A stretch of 64,000 nucleotides of DNA from Pararhizobium sp. YC-54. GTDB lineage: Bacteria > Pseudomonadota > Alphaproteobacteria > Rhizobiales > Rhizobiaceae. The stretch covers positions 124,001-188,000 of the forward strand of contig NZ_JAOYTH010000001.1 of the NCBI RefSeq assembly GCF_025847205.1. The letters run 5' to 3'. The translations under genes were made by a program, and so were the position numbers. This document shows positions 53,681-63,241 of the stretch, one piece after another; within the stretch, counting starts at the first letter, position 1; each line of letters opens with the position of its first letter. Under the pieces are notes generated by a model. That model searched no databases. It was not told the DNA's origin and saw only the letters and a program-made list of their open reading frames with translations.

Positions 53681-56233
53681 ATGTCCCTGATCGATCGTTC
53701 TTTGCAGCGCCTGCGCATTGTCACCAAGGTTTTGCTGTTTGTCGTGCCGCTGGTGGCGTTGATCGCCGGCATCGGCCTTGTCGGTTACTTCACCGCAAGC
53801 ACGCTCAACGGCCACATGACGGTGACACGGGAAACGATCAACAATCTCTCCGATTTCCAGGCGCTGCGCAGCGGGCTGCAAAGTTTTGCCGATAATCCCA
53901 CCGAAGAGGCGCGCACGGCGCTTGCGGGCCGCATCGATGAACAGGAAAGCGGCATCCGCACGCTGGACGGCCTGCTGACGGGTAAAGAAGACAAGGCCAA
54001 GATCGCCTCGGTCGTGGCTTTGGGCGAGGCCATGCGCGGGCAGCAGGAGAAACTCTGGTCGATCAAGACCGAGCGCGACAGCGTGACGGCGTCGCTTGAC
54101 GCGGCCCTTGCCGACATGACCGCGCAGGGCAATACCGCCTTCAAGCAGATCGATATCCTGCGCAAGGAATCGGGCGAAAAGGAATCCTTTGCCAAGGCGC
54201 TTTTGTTTGATGCCGCCGCCTATCAGGGGCTTGCCGAACGCATCAAGAAATTTCGCCTGCCTGTCACCATGGCGATTGCGCCGGATGCAAAGGTTCAGCA
54301 AGCCACCACGCTGCTGCCGCATCTGCTGAAGCAGATTGCCGAGGCGGAAAAGATCGCATCCGACAAGGTGCTGAAGAAGATCGCCGAGGTGAAGGCCGAT
54401 ACGCAGAAGATCCAGGACATCCTGAAGAGCACGGATACGAACGACATCAAGAAGGGTCTGCTCAGCACCGCCCTGATCAAGTTCTCCAAATATGAAGCCG
54501 ACTTTGCCAAGGAGGCCGTCACCAATTCGGATACGGCAGCCAAGCGTTTCGTTGGCATGGACAGCGAGATTTCCACCCTGAAGACGCTGATCGGCCTGAT
54601 GAACGAGACCTTCAAGGGTCTCGACGGCACGCGCCTGCATATCAGCGAGCTGCATCGCAAGCTGGATTCGGCGAGCCGCGATAATGTCATCGCCGATATT
54701 GCCGCCGTGCACGAAAGCGTGACGAAACTGTCCGGACTGGGGGCCAAGAATGCGGCGCTGCGCGATCTCGCCGGCAAGCTTTCCCCGTCGCTCGAGCAGA
54801 TCGATACCGGCACCGCCCAGCTGATCGATGTCGGCGCCCGCTGGCAGGCGGCAAAGACCGAAGCCGCCACGTTGGTGGCCGATGCCAGCCAGACGCTGGA
54901 AAATTTCGTCAGCAGCGCCCAGGAAGCCGGCAAGAAGGACAGCCAGCGTTCCGCCAATGTGTCGATCATCGCCATGGTTGCCGGTACGCTGCTTGCCATC
55001 GTCGGCGGCCTGATGCTGATCGAGACCCTGCGCGGTCCGTTGAAGCGCGTGACCGAGACGATGACCCGGCTTGCCAATGGCGATCTCGAGGTTGCCATCG
55101 AAGGCCGCAACCGCGGCGACGAGATCGGCGACATGGTGCGCTCGGTTGCCGTCTTCCGCGACAATGCGGTTGAAAACGTCCGGCTGGGCCAGGAGGCGGA
55201 AGCTGCCCGAACGCTGTCTGCCGAAGAGGAGACGCGCCGCCGTCAGGAGCGCGCCCGCATCGAGGCCGAGCAGATGGAAGCGCTGTCGGCGCTGTCGGAT
55301 GTGCTCGCCAAGCTTGCCGACGGCAACCTGGAAGAGGGCATGGCGGAAGATCTGTCCGACGATTACATCGTCATGGCCCGCACCTATAACAATGCCGTCG
55401 AGGCGCTGCGCGCGACGCTGATCGACGTGCGCTCGGTGACCGACGAAATCACCAGCGGCACCGGCAACCTTTCAAGCTCGGCAGACGATCTCGCCCGCCG
55501 GACCGAACAGCAGGCCGCAGCGTTGGAAGAAAGTTCGCGCGCCCTTGGCCAGTTGACGGATATTGTCCGCTCGACGGCGGAAAGTGCGCGCAAGACGACC
55601 GTCTCCGTCGACCAGACGCACAGCTATGCCAAGCATTCCGGCGAAGTCGTCGCCAAGGCGATCGACGCGATGGCGGCGATCAACAAGTCGTCGGACAAGA
55701 TTTCGACCATCATCGGCGTCATCGACGAGATCGCCTTCCAGACCAACCTTCTGGCACTGAACGCCGGTGTCGAGGCGGCTCGCGCCGGTGATGCCGGCCG
55801 TGGCTTTGCCGTCGTCGCCCAGGAAGTGCGCGAGCTTGCCCAGCGCTGCGCGGGTGCTGCCCGCGAGATCAAGGGGCTGATTTCCGAGAGTTCCGTGCAG
55901 GTGCGCGGCGGCGTCGAGCTGGTGCAGGAAACCGGCAAGGCGTTGACCGTCATCAACGATCATATCTCGACGATCCACCAGCTGGTGAGCAACATCGAAT
56001 CGGCCGCCGCCGACCAGTATCGCGGCCTGAACGAAGTTAATCAGGCTGTTCGCGAGGTCGAGCTGATCACCCAGCAGAACGCCGCCATGGTCGAGGAAAA
56101 CACCGCCGAAATCCACGGCCTTCGCCATCAGGTGGATATCCTCAACGAGAAGATCGAGCGCTTCAAGACGGGCACTAGCCGTTCGGTGGCGGGTGGCCGG
56201 GTGCAGGGATACGGCAGAAGCTACGCGGCTTAA
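53681..56233 (+). CDS. Large methyl-accepting chemotaxis protein
   Basis: 850 residues. TM1 about 17-37, a long helical periplasmic sensor (about 40-420), TM2 about 425-445, a HAMP region (RGPLKRVTETMTRLANGDLEV), an acidic coiled linker, a second HAMP-like unit (LAKLADGNLEEGM) and the signalling tip IDEIAFQTNLLALNAGVEAARAGDAGRGFAVVAQEVR. There is no CheR pentapeptide. The periplasmic domain resembles helical bundle sensors; ligand unknown. ATG 53681 follows GGAG. Confidence 0.9.
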   Translation: MSLIDRSLQRLRIVTKVLLFVVPLVALIAGIGLVGYFTASTLNGHMTVTRETINNLSDFQALRSGLQSFADNPTEEARTALAGRIDEQESGIRTLDGLLTGKEDKAKIASVVALGEAMRGQQEKLWSIKTERDSVTASLDAALADMTAQGNTAFKQIDILRKESGEKESFAKALLFDAAAYQGLAERIKKFRLPVTMAIAPDAKVQQATTLLPHLLKQIAEAEKIASDKVLKKIAEVKADTQKIQDILKSTDTNDIKKGLLSTALIKFSKYEADFAKEAVTNSDTAAKRFVGMDSEISTLKTLIGLMNETFKGLDGTRLHISELHRKLDSASRDNVIADIAAVHESVTKLSGLGAKNAALRDLAGKLSPSLEQIDTGTAQLIDVGARWQAAKTEAATLVADASQTLENFVSSAQEAGKKDSQRSANVSIIAMVAGTLLAIVGGLMLIETLRGPLKRVTETMTRLANGDLEVAIEGRNRGDEIGDMVRSVAVFRDNAVENVRLGQEAEAARTLSAEEETRRRQERARIEAEQMEALSALSDVLAKLADGNLEEGMAEDLSDDYIVMARTYNNAVEALRATLIDVRSVTDEITSGTGNLSSSADDLARRTEQQAAALEESSRALGQLTDIVRSTAESARKTTVSVDQTHSYAKHSGEVVAKAIDAMAAINKSSDKISTIIGVIDEIAFQTNLLALNAGVEAARAGDAGRGFAVVAQEVRELAQRCAGAAREIKGLISESSVQVRGGVELVQETGKALTVINDHISTIHQLVSNIESAAADQYRGLNEVNQAVREVELITQQNAAMVEENTAEIHGLRHQVDILNEKIERFKTGTSRSVAGGRVQGYGRSYAA

Positions 56234-56255
56234 CAGGCTGGCGTCAGCGAGATTT

Positions 56256-56287
56256 AAAACCCGCGCCAGGACCACGGCGCGGGTTTT
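56256..56287. terminator. Bidirectional intrinsic terminator
   Basis: AAAACCCGCGCC and GGCGCGGGTTTT are perfect 12-base arms with an eight-base loop, placed between convergent genes. The A and T ends serve both strands. Confidence 0.85.
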
Positions 56288-56293
56288 GTCGTT

Positions 56294-56656
56294 TCAGCCT
56301 GATGGTTTCGAGACGGGGCCTCCGGGCGGCAGGCCGAAGAACACTTCGACCGAATGGATTTGACCTTCCGATGCTTCAAGAAGAACGGTGTTTCGTGCCC
56401 GGTCTCCGTTCTTCCACGTCGCGTCGTAGGTCACGAAACATCGGTTTTCGGAAACGACGAGATGCTGCAGCTCCAGCGATTCGAACGTACCGGCGGCCGG
56501 CCAGCAGCGCTCGAAGTAGGTCCTGCGATCGATATGGTCATCGCGGGGGCTGGTGAAGGTGAAATCCTGTGCGAGCAGCGTTTCCAGACGAAGCCTATCG
56601 GCTGTCAGGTAACAATCGAAACTGCTGCGTACTATTTCCTCGATAGAAGCGAACAT
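56294..56656 (-). CDS. SnoaL/DUF4440-like protein
   Basis: 120 residues of NTF2-like fold: FDCYLTADRLRLETLLAQDFTFTSPRDDHIDRRTYFERCWP followed by strands with RCFVTYDATWKNGDRARNTVLLE. Small polyketide-cyclase/ketosteroid-isomerase-like proteins of this kind vary in function. The ATG at 56656 has GGAA upstream. Confidence 0.7.
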   Translation of the reverse strand: MFASIEEIVRSSFDCYLTADRLRLETLLAQDFTFTSPRDDHIDRRTYFERCWPAAGTFESLELQHLVVSENRCFVTYDATWKNGDRARNTVLLEASEGQIHSVEVFFGLPPGGPVSKPSG

Positions 56657-56825
56657 GGCGGCGTTCCGCAGATTGCGTTGATCGGTTCTAGCCGAACGTG
56701 ATCCGGGGAGGTTTGTTCCGCGGGTAGAGGACGCAGCTCTTTTGATTGTCAGGCTCGGCGGCGCTGTCGAAAGTGGGATCGGGCTTGTTCTGAACAAACC
56801 AAAATCCCCTTGCCGCTGTGAATGA

Positions 56826-57878
56826 TCACCCGCCGGTGACGCTCATGTGTCTGGCGACGGCGGGCTTGTTGCGGGTGCGGTCGATGATGAAGTCGTGGCC
56901 CTTGGGCTTGCGGGTGATCGCTTCGTCGATGACGCTCGACAGGTAGGCGTCGTCATCGGAGGCGCGCAGCGGAGTGCGCAGGTCGGCGGCATCGTTCTGG
57001 CCGAGGCACATGTAAAGTGTGCCGGTGCAGGTGAGGCGGACGCGGTTGCAGCTCTCGCAAAAATTATGGGTCATCGGCGTGATCAGGCCGAGCCGGCCGC
57101 CGGTTTCCGCGACCTGAAGATAACGGGCCGGGCCGCCGGTCTTGTAGGGAATGTCGGAAAAGCTGAACTGCTGCGCCAGCGTATCGCGCATCTCCGACAG
57201 CGGCATGTAATGGTCGGTGCGGTCCTCGTCGATCTCGCCCATCGGCATGGTTTCGATCAGCGTCAGGTCCATGCCGCGGCCATGCGCCCAGCGCATCATG
57301 GCGGGGATTTCCGTGTCGTTGAAGCCCTTCAGCGCGACGGCGTTGATCTTGACGTGAATGCCTGCTGCCTGCGCCGCATCGATGCCTTCCATGACCTTCG
57401 ACAATTCGCCCCAGCGGGTGATCTGCTTGAATTTTTCAGGATCAAGCGTATCGAGCGAGACGTTGATGCGCCGCACGCCGCAATCGGCCAGTTCGGCTGC
57501 GAATTTCGACAGCTGCGAGCCGTTGGTGGTCAGCGTCAGTTCATCGAGCGTGCCGGCATGGACGTGTTTGCCGAGTTCGCGCACCAGAAACATGACGTTC
57601 TTGCGCACCAAGGGCTCACCGCCGGTCAGCCGCAGCTTGCGCACGCCCTTGGCGATGAAGGCGGAACAGAGCCGGTTCAGCTCTTCCAGCGTCAACAGGT
57701 CCTTCTTCGGCAGAAAGGTCATGTTTTCCGCCATGCAATAGGTGCAGCGGAAGTCACAGCGGTCCGTCACCGACACCCTGAGATAGGTAACGGCGCGCCC
57801 GAACGGGTCGATCATCGGAGCTTTGGCATCGGTAAGCTTGTAGGCGCCGATCCTGTCGATGGTAACGGTATTCAACAC
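56826..57878 (-). CDS. moaA: GTP 3',8-cyclase, molybdenum cofactor synthesis
   Basis: 350 residues. The radical-SAM cluster CTYC-type motif is in [13 protein letters not shown] (CxxxCxxC), the second 4Fe-4S cluster ligands in [11 protein letters not shown], and the C terminus ends in the essential GG. It starts the Mo cofactor pathway with GTP and SAM. The start is GTG 57878 behind AGGGAG. It is unusual only in standing apart from moaBC. Confidence 0.95.
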   Translation of the reverse strand: MLNTVTIDRIGAYKLTDAKAPMIDPFGRAVTYLRVSVTDRCDFRCTYCMAENMTFLPKKDLLTLEELNRLCSAFIAKGVRKLRLTGGEPLVRKNVMFLVRELGKHVHAGTLDELTLTTNGSQLSKFAAELADCGVRRINVSLDTLDPEKFKQITRWGELSKVMEGIDAAQAAGIHVKINAVALKGFNDTEIPAMMRWAHGRGMDLTLIETMPMGEIDEDRTDHYMPLSEMRDTLAQQFSFSDIPYKTGGPARYLQVAETGGRLGLITPMTHNFCESCNRVRLTCTGTLYMCLGQNDAADLRTPLRASDDDAYLSSVIDEAITRKPKGHDFIIDRTRNKPAVARHMSVTGG

Positions 57879-58086
57879 AATTCTCCCTGTTGCTTCAATG
57901 TCGTGACCAAAACCGGCCGCGTCAAGGCGAAAGCGCTCGAAAGCATGAGAAAACAGACGCGAAACACTTTCTTATGATCGGGGGAAATGCCGGCTGCAGT
58001 CAGAAGAGGTCGTGGACAGCCGTCGCCAATTCCCTCCGGCGGAAAACTGCGCTAGTGCTGTTATGCATCAATGGAGACTGCATGGC

Positions 58087-58461
58087 ATGAGCGATATCTG
58101 GCCGACCGAACTGCGCGTGTCAAAGGACCGTCACCGGCTGACGGTTGCCTTCAACGACGGCACATCCTTCGATCTTTCGGCAGAGATGCTGCGCGTGCTT
58201 TCGCCTTCGGCCGAAGTTCAGGGCCATGGACCGGGGCAGGGGCTGACGGTGCCCGGCAAGCGCAATGTCTCGATCATCTCGATGACGCCGACCGGCAATT
58301 ATGCGGTGCGCATCGGCTTTGACGATTTTCACGATACCGGCATCTTTACGTGGACCTATCTGCGCGAACTGGGCGAAAGCGGCGAGACGCTGTTTGCGGC
58401 TTATGAACGCGATCTGGCCGAAAAGGGCATGACACGGGACAAGGCGGAAAAGCCCCGCTGA
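58087..58461 (+). CDS. DUF971 protein
   Basis: 124 residues. WPTELRVSKDRHRLTVAFNDGTSFDL and GNYAVRIGFDDFHDTGIFTWTYLRELGE are DUF971 family marks. This family sits with iron-sulfur and redox functions in some genomes (ApbC/Mrp neighbourhood), though no function is settled. ATG 58087 follows a GGAG about 15 bases upstream. It is convergent with the MarR gene. Confidence 0.85.
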   Translation: MSDIWPTELRVSKDRHRLTVAFNDGTSFDLSAEMLRVLSPSAEVQGHGPGQGLTVPGKRNVSIISMTPTGNYAVRIGFDDFHDTGIFTWTYLRELGESGETLFAAYERDLAEKGMTRDKAEKPR

Positions 58462-58476
58462 CGGCCTGCCCAGCGT

Positions 58477-58962
58477 TTAGCCGGGATCGCTTTCCTCTTT
58501 CAAAAGCCGCTGGATCAGCCGCTCCATCGATTGGGCGACCTTCAGGCAATCCTCGATCGGTTCGTCGTCCAGCGACTTGTCGATCAGCGCGGTCTGGATC
58601 TCCATGGCCTGTTCGCTCAGCAAGCGGCCGCTTGCCGTCAGCGACAGCCGCAGTACGCGCTTGTCCTTCTCGTCGCCGCGCCGCTCGATCAGTCCGCGCT
58701 TTTCCAGATGCGGCAGAAGCATGCTCATGTTGGAACGGCCGACCAGCAGTTTTCGCGCCAGTTCCTGCTGCGAGATGCCGTCGAAACGATAGAGGTTGAT
58801 CAGGATATCCAGATGCGGCGGCTTGATGTCGAGTTCGGCGAGCCTGCGCGTCAGCGTCTGCTGCATCAGCTGGCAGGCGCGGGCAACGGCAATCCAGCTG
58901 CGGAAACGCGGATGATCCCAGGGAAAATGATGCTGTTCGATCGTCTTTTGCTTCTTGCTCAT
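58477..58962 (-). CDS. MarR-family transcriptional regulator
   Basis: 161 residues. The winged helix has LDILINLYRFDGISQQELARKLLVGRSNMSMLLPHLEKRGLIERRGDEKDKRVLRLSLT. The start at 58962 is followed upstream by the palindrome 58973-58994, which is probably its operator. Its original divergent partner is probably the alpha/beta hydrolase whose 5' end is still visible at 59010 and whose intact copy is at 61172. Confidence 0.9.
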   Translation of the reverse strand: MSKKQKTIEQHHFPWDHPRFRSWIAVARACQLMQQTLTRRLAELDIKPPHLDILINLYRFDGISQQELARKLLVGRSNMSMLLPHLEKRGLIERRGDEKDKRVLRLSLTASGRLLSEQAMEIQTALIDKSLDDEPIEDCLKVAQSMERLIQRLLKEESDPG

Positions 58963-58972
58963 GGTTGTACAA

Positions 58973-58994
58973 ATATGTTCATGAGTGAACATAT
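58973..58994. promoter_or_regulatory. MarR operator candidate, copy 1
   Basis: ATATGTTCA and TGAACATAT form a perfect nine-base palindrome with four bases between, 10 bases upstream of marR. The same core is found at 61136-61155. Confidence 0.7.
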
Positions 58995-59009
58995 CTAGGG
59001 AATCCCACT

Positions 59010-59132
59010 ATGGCATCCTTTGCGATGGAGGTCACCCGTCTCGCGCTCAAATGCGTATCGGCCGTTTCGCCGGAGGCGGCGGGGCGGCGCTCACCTCGCT
59101 GCGATCATTCCGGCAGTCCCGCCATACGGTAG
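59010..59132 (+). pseudogene. 5' remnant of an alpha/beta hydrolase gene
   Basis: The first about 25 codons (MASFAMEVTRLALKCVS) match the start of the intact hydrolase at 61172 (MASLAIEVTRLALKCVS). The similarity ends near base 59087, after the shared EAAG codons, and the frame soon stops. The remnant overlaps the 3' end of the cyclase gene. Confidence 0.75.
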
Positions 59133-60841
59133 CCCTCGATAAAATGCTGACGCAGGTCCTCGTCGCGGAAGGGTTGCGAGGCGGACCAATGGCGGATCGT
59201 GAAACGCGGATTGCTCATCATGAACATATGAGCCTCCCGGTGCGCCTCCTCCAGGCGTCCGAGTTGCGCCAGGCTTGCCGCCAGAAAGCGGCGCGATGCG
59301 TTGCGATAGGTTTCGGGCCTGCGCAACGACTGGACCGCAGACTCGTAGTCGCGAAGCGCATATTGGGCTTGCCCCAGCATCCAGTAATACCAGCCGGGAG
59401 GATGTGGATTGAGTCTCAGCGCCTTGCGCACGTATTCGAGGGCATCGGCCGGTTTGCCTTGCAGCGTGACCAGATCGGAGCGCATCGCCCAGGCGTCGGC
59501 GTAGTTCGGGTCCAGTCTGACGGTGGCATCAAACTCGGCGTCCGATTCCGCCCAGCGGCGTTCATGCCCCAGGATGATCCCCAATACCCAGCGGTTCCCG
59601 GCATCGTTCGGGTCGAGCGCCACGGCCCGTTGGGCCTCCGCCAGAGCCCTTGCCCGGTTGGGATCAATCGGCGCATCGAAGAATTCCCATCCCAGCCAAA
59701 GGTTCAACGCCAGCCAGCGATGCGCCTCGGCATAGCCCGGATCGAGCGCGAGCGCCCGTTCCAGCAGGAAGATCGCTTCTCTGGCGGTGATTGCCGTTTG
59801 AAAGCTCAGGGCCCGCGCCCGGACACAGAGCTCGTAGGCCTCCAGGTTCGCGGGCCTGTTGCGGGCCGGGTGCGCCGTCAAACGGCCAACCAGGGCCTCG
59901 ACGATCTTGCCCGTCACCTCGTCCTGCACGGCGAAGATATCCTCCAGGCTGCGGTCGAACCGTTCGGCCCAAAGATGGTCTCCTTCGATCGCATCGATCA
60001 ACTGGGCGTTGATGCGAACCCGTCCGGAAGCTCGCCTGGCGCTGCCCTCCAGCAGATAGCGCACACCAAGTTCGCCCGCGATGCGGCGGACGTCCATGTG
60101 CCTGCCCTTGTACGCAAAAACCGAGTTGCTGGCGATGACGAACAGCCCGTTGCTGCGCGACAGGTCCGTGATCAGGTCTTCGGTCAGGCCGTCGACGAAC
60201 TCCTCCTGCACCGGGTCGTTGCTCATGTTGGTGAACGGCAGCACGGCGATGGAGGGCTTGGCGGGCAGCGGCAACGGCGCCCGCTCCGCTGGCCCGTGAT
60301 ATGACCATCCAGCCAGCGTTTCGATGCGATAGACGGCTACGGGCTCGGCGACGTTCTTGAGCGCGTGCGGACCGAGGTCGTCGAACTGAACATCAAGCTT
60401 GCGTTTGACCTGATCGTATACGCTGCCGGAGACGCAGATCTCTCCCGGCCCGGCCATGGCCTGAAGCCGCACGGCAACAATGACGCCGTCACCGAAGAGG
60501 TCGCCGCCTTCGACAACGACATCCCCCAGATTGACACCGATGTGCAGGACAATCCGCCGGTCGCCGGCGCGGCCCTCGTTCGCCGCCGTCATGCGCTTCT
60601 GGAGTTCGACGGCGCAAGCCACGGCGTTCACCGCGCTCGCGAAGTCCACGAGGACGCCGTCACCCATCATCTTGACGATACGACCGTGATGCTGGCGGAC
60701 GAGCGGCACCAGGATTTCCTTGCGCCGCTCCTTCAGCGCGGCCAGGGTGTCCTCCTCGTCGAGATCGACAAGCCGGCTATAGCCGACCACATCGGCAGCC
60801 ATTATTGCTGCGAGACGGCGTTGGGTGTGCTCTTCGGCCAT
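59105..60841 (-). CDS. Class III adenylate/guanylate cyclase with TPR region
   Basis: 578 residues. The cyclase domain is about 1-185, with metal Asp residues in MAADVVGYSRL and MGDGVLVDF. It is followed by a TolB-like segment (SIAVLPFTNMSNDP, SRSNGLFVIASNSVFAYKG) and TPR-type helices (about 330-560, with ALALDPGYAEAHRWLALNL and AVALDPNDAGNRWVLG). This architecture is common in rhizobia; the signal sensed is unknown. ATG 60841 begins MAEEH. It sits inside the duplicated marR-hydrolase region. Confidence 0.9.
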   Translation of the reverse strand: MAEEHTQRRLAAIMAADVVGYSRLVDLDEEDTLAALKERRKEILVPLVRQHHGRIVKMMGDGVLVDFASAVNAVACAVELQKRMTAANEGRAGDRRIVLHIGVNLGDVVVEGGDLFGDGVIVAVRLQAMAGPGEICVSGSVYDQVKRKLDVQFDDLGPHALKNVAEPVAVYRIETLAGWSYHGPAERAPLPLPAKPSIAVLPFTNMSNDPVQEEFVDGLTEDLITDLSRSNGLFVIASNSVFAYKGRHMDVRRIAGELGVRYLLEGSARRASGRVRINAQLIDAIEGDHLWAERFDRSLEDIFAVQDEVTGKIVEALVGRLTAHPARNRPANLEAYELCVRARALSFQTAITAREAIFLLERALALDPGYAEAHRWLALNLWLGWEFFDAPIDPNRARALAEAQRAVALDPNDAGNRWVLGIILGHERRWAESDAEFDATVRLDPNYADAWAMRSDLVTLQGKPADALEYVRKALRLNPHPPGWYYWMLGQAQYALRDYESAVQSLRRPETYRNASRRFLAASLAQLGRLEEAHREAHMFMMSNPRFTIRHWSASQPFRDEDLRQHFIEGYRMAGLPE

Positions 60842-61171
60842 GTCGCATTCGCTTTCACAGAATGCAGGACATGGCATTGTATTGGCGCCCCTTGCAAAAG
60901 TCTATCTGGCTCGAAATTTGCCCGGTGCAATTTCGCCATGGAATTATACGACGACGCCCTCGAGACTTCGAAAAGCGCAGGCCCCAGCCACTGCGCTCTT
61001 CATCCGGAATGTGGCGGAAACGATCGAGGCGGCTCGTCGATCGCCAGGTTCGAATGGGCGGCATAGTGCGGAAAGCCGCATCAGCTTCGGGTCGACGTTC
61101 GATCGTCGCTTGCTTTTTGTTCATGGTTGTACAATTATGTTCATCATTGAACATATGTAGGAAATCTCACC
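60842..61171. other. Intergenic remnant with decayed marR start
   Basis: The bases before 61124 hold a minus-strand frame starting MNKKQATIE, like the MarR start MSKKQKTIE, but with no further MarR similarity. It is therefore a short remnant, not a working gene. An operator copy follows at 61136-61155. Confidence 0.6.
61136..61155. promoter_or_regulatory. MarR operator candidate, copy 2
   Basis: TATGTTCA and TGAACATA with a four-base centre (TCAT), 16 bases upstream of the intact hydrolase. The half-sites are the same as in copy 1. Confidence 0.7.
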
Positions 61172-62113
61172 ATGGCATCCCTTGCGATCGAGGTCACCCG
61201 TCTCGCGCTCAAATGCGTATCGCTCTTTTCGCCGGAGGCGGCGGGGCAGCTGGCATTTCGCCTGTTCAGCGTCACCCCGCCGCGTCGGCCAAAAACCGGC
61301 AAGGAAAAAGCGGCGCTGGCAGCGGCAGCCCCCGTGATGGCGAAGGCGCGGCCGGTCACGCTGTCCTTTGCGGGCGGCTGGGTCATGGCAAGGCACTTTG
61401 AAGCCCGGTTGGATGGCGGCGCGGCCAAACGGGTCCTTTTGGTCCATGGCTGGGGATCGCGCAGCGATTTTCTGGCGGCGATGATCGACGGTCTGACCGC
61501 CGGCGGCGCCGAGGTGGTGGCGCTCGACTGGCCGGGACACGGCGCCTCGCCGGGACGGACCTTGACGATGCCGGTGGCCGTGCGGGCGATCGACGCGGCC
61601 TGGCGGCATTTCGGCGGGTTCGACGCGGCCGTCGGCCATTCCTTTGGCGGCGCAAGCCTTGCCTGTGCTGCCGGTGGCCTGGTTTGCGATGTGCCCTCGC
61701 ATCGTGCCAAAAGAATGGTGCTGATTGGCGCCCCCAGCGAGATGACCTGGCTTTTCAAAGGGTTCGGACGGCTTCTTCATCTTTCTCCGAAAGCACAGGC
61801 GGCGCTGGAGGGGATGGTCGTTCGCCTGTCCGGCCGCAGGCTCGAAGAGTTCGATGCGGCCCGCATTCTCGGTGTTTTGGGCGCGCCGGCACTGGTGATC
61901 CATGCCGAGGACGACAAGGAGGTCGCAGCCGATCATGCGCGCCGGTATGCGGCGGCCGGACCCAATGTCGAGCTCCACTGGGCCAACGGGCTCGGTCACC
62001 GCCGCATCGTGTCGGCAGCACCCGTGATCGAACGGGTCAATGCCTTCATCCATGGGGCCTTCATCCATGCGCCGGAAGCCGCCGATGAGCGAAAATTGCG
62101 GATGGTGTCATAA
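61172..62113 (+). CDS. Alpha/beta hydrolase
   Basis: 313 residues. The oxyanion region VLLVHGWGSRSDF and nucleophile elbow GHSFGGAS (Ser) with a later His (GLGHRRIV) form a serine-hydrolase triad. No signal peptide. It is probably controlled by the MarR protein at 58477 through the operator at 61136. Substrate unknown; MarR-linked hydrolases often act on aromatic or lipid esters (inference). Confidence 0.85.
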   Translation: MASLAIEVTRLALKCVSLFSPEAAGQLAFRLFSVTPPRRPKTGKEKAALAAAAPVMAKARPVTLSFAGGWVMARHFEARLDGGAAKRVLLVHGWGSRSDFLAAMIDGLTAGGAEVVALDWPGHGASPGRTLTMPVAVRAIDAAWRHFGGFDAAVGHSFGGASLACAAGGLVCDVPSHRAKRMVLIGAPSEMTWLFKGFGRLLHLSPKAQAALEGMVVRLSGRRLEEFDAARILGVLGAPALVIHAEDDKEVAADHARRYAAAGPNVELHWANGLGHRRIVSAAPVIERVNAFIHGAFIHAPEAADERKLRMVS

Positions 62114-62208
62114 AGGCGTCATGCTACCCATCGAAAGGATCGCCCAGGCCCGATAGAAGTGGGGCCCGATAGAGTGGGCTCGATACAGAAGGTTCGATGG
62201 AGAACGGC

Positions 62209-62817
62209 ATGACACTCATTCGCACGGTCGAGGAACTGAACGCGCTGTACGGCGGCACAAGCGAGGCGTCGCTGGTGAAAGTCACCAGCCGGTTGACGCC
62301 CGACTATGCCAGCATGATTGAGGCGGCACCGTTTGCAGCGCTTGCCACCGTCGGGCCGGAGGGGCTGGACTGCTCGCCGCGCGGCGACGACGCCTGCGTC
62401 GTCAGGATCGCCGACGACAGGACCGTGCTGATGCCGGACTGGCGCGGCAACAACCGGGTCGATTCGCTCGCCAATATCGTGCGCGATCCGCGTGTGGCGC
62501 TGATGTTCCTCGTTCCGGGCTCCAACACCACCATGCGCATCAACGGCACGGCCGTGGTCAGCGTCGATCCGGAGTTGACGAGTTCGTTCGAGGTCGATGG
62601 CAAGCATCCGCGCAGCGTTATCGTCGTTACCGTCGGTGAGGTCTATTTCCAGTGCGCCCGCGCGCTGATCCGCTCGCAGCTGTGGAATCCGGAGCGGTAT
62701 ATCGACCCGAACTCCCTGCCGTCGCCCGGCACGCTGTTGAAAGCGGCCAAGGCCGATTTCGACAAGGACACCTATGACCGCGAATGGCCGGAGCGCGCCG
62801 CAAAAACAATGTGGTAG
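62209..62817 (+). CDS. Pyridoxamine-phosphate-oxidase-like FMN protein
   Basis: 202 residues. ATVGPEGLDCSPRGDDACVVRIADDRTVLMPDWRGNNRVDSLANIVRDPRVALMFLVPG matches the PNPOx-like split-barrel family (MSMEG_1061 group), which binds FMN or F420. ATG 62209 follows GGAG; ATG 62197 gives 206 residues. Substrate unknown. Confidence 0.8.
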   Translation: MTLIRTVEELNALYGGTSEASLVKVTSRLTPDYASMIEAAPFAALATVGPEGLDCSPRGDDACVVRIADDRTVLMPDWRGNNRVDSLANIVRDPRVALMFLVPGSNTTMRINGTAVVSVDPELTSSFEVDGKHPRSVIVVTVGEVYFQCARALIRSQLWNPERYIDPNSLPSPGTLLKAAKADFDKDTYDREWPERAAKTMW

Positions 62818-62939
62818 GCCACACGGGGGGCGAATAAACCCGGCTGTGGAACGTTTCTTCAGCAAGGGTGCGTGACGCCGGAGCGCCGCAGGTAGAGCTG
62901 CACCGTCCGTATCTCCGGCATGGCGTTTGCGCGAAAAGG

Positions 62940-62968
62940 CATTTTGTCTTACATTGTCTTGCAAAATG
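62940..62968. promoter_or_regulatory. Operator-like dyad of the toxin-antitoxin pair
   Basis: CATTTTG and CAAAATG (62940-62946, 62962-62968) flank TTGTCTTACATTGTCTTG, which holds two TTGTCTT copies. It lies just before the ribosome site AAGGAGC of the antitoxin and fits autoregulation by a ribbon-helix-helix protein. Confidence 0.55.
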
Positions 62969-62980
62969 AAGGAGCAAGAG

Positions 62981-63241
62981 ATGTCGAAAGCCAATATGTC
63001 AGAGTCGGTCACTCTTCGAGTCCCTGCAGATGTCTTGGCGGACATCGAGGCCATCGCTGAAGCAACAGAGCGTTCCAGAAGCTATGTCATTGTCCGTGCG
63101 CTCAGAACGTACCTCATGAACGAGGGCTCCGACATCCTTGCGGCGATCAAGGGGCGCGAGCAGATTGCTGCGGGTGAGTACGAAGACATGGATGACGTCA
63201 TTGCGGATATGGATCGGATCATTGCCGGGAAGGTGGCATGA
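62981..63241 (+). CDS. Ribbon-helix-helix antitoxin (ParD/CopG-like)
   Basis: 86 residues. SESVTLRVPADVLADIEAIAEATERSRSYVIVRALRTYL is an RHH DNA-binding domain; the acidic tail should wrap the toxin. ATG 62981 has AAGGAG. Four-base overlap with the toxin gene (ATGA). Confidence 0.85.
   Translation: MSKANMSESVTLRVPADVLADIEAIAEATERSRSYVIVRALRTYLMNEGSDILAAIKGREQIAAGEYEDMDDVIADMDRIIAGKVA

Noticed and set aside
60855..61124. Second full MarR gene on the minus strand
   Set aside because: Only the first about nine codons resemble MarR; the remainder shows no winged-helix sequence, so it is a remnant.
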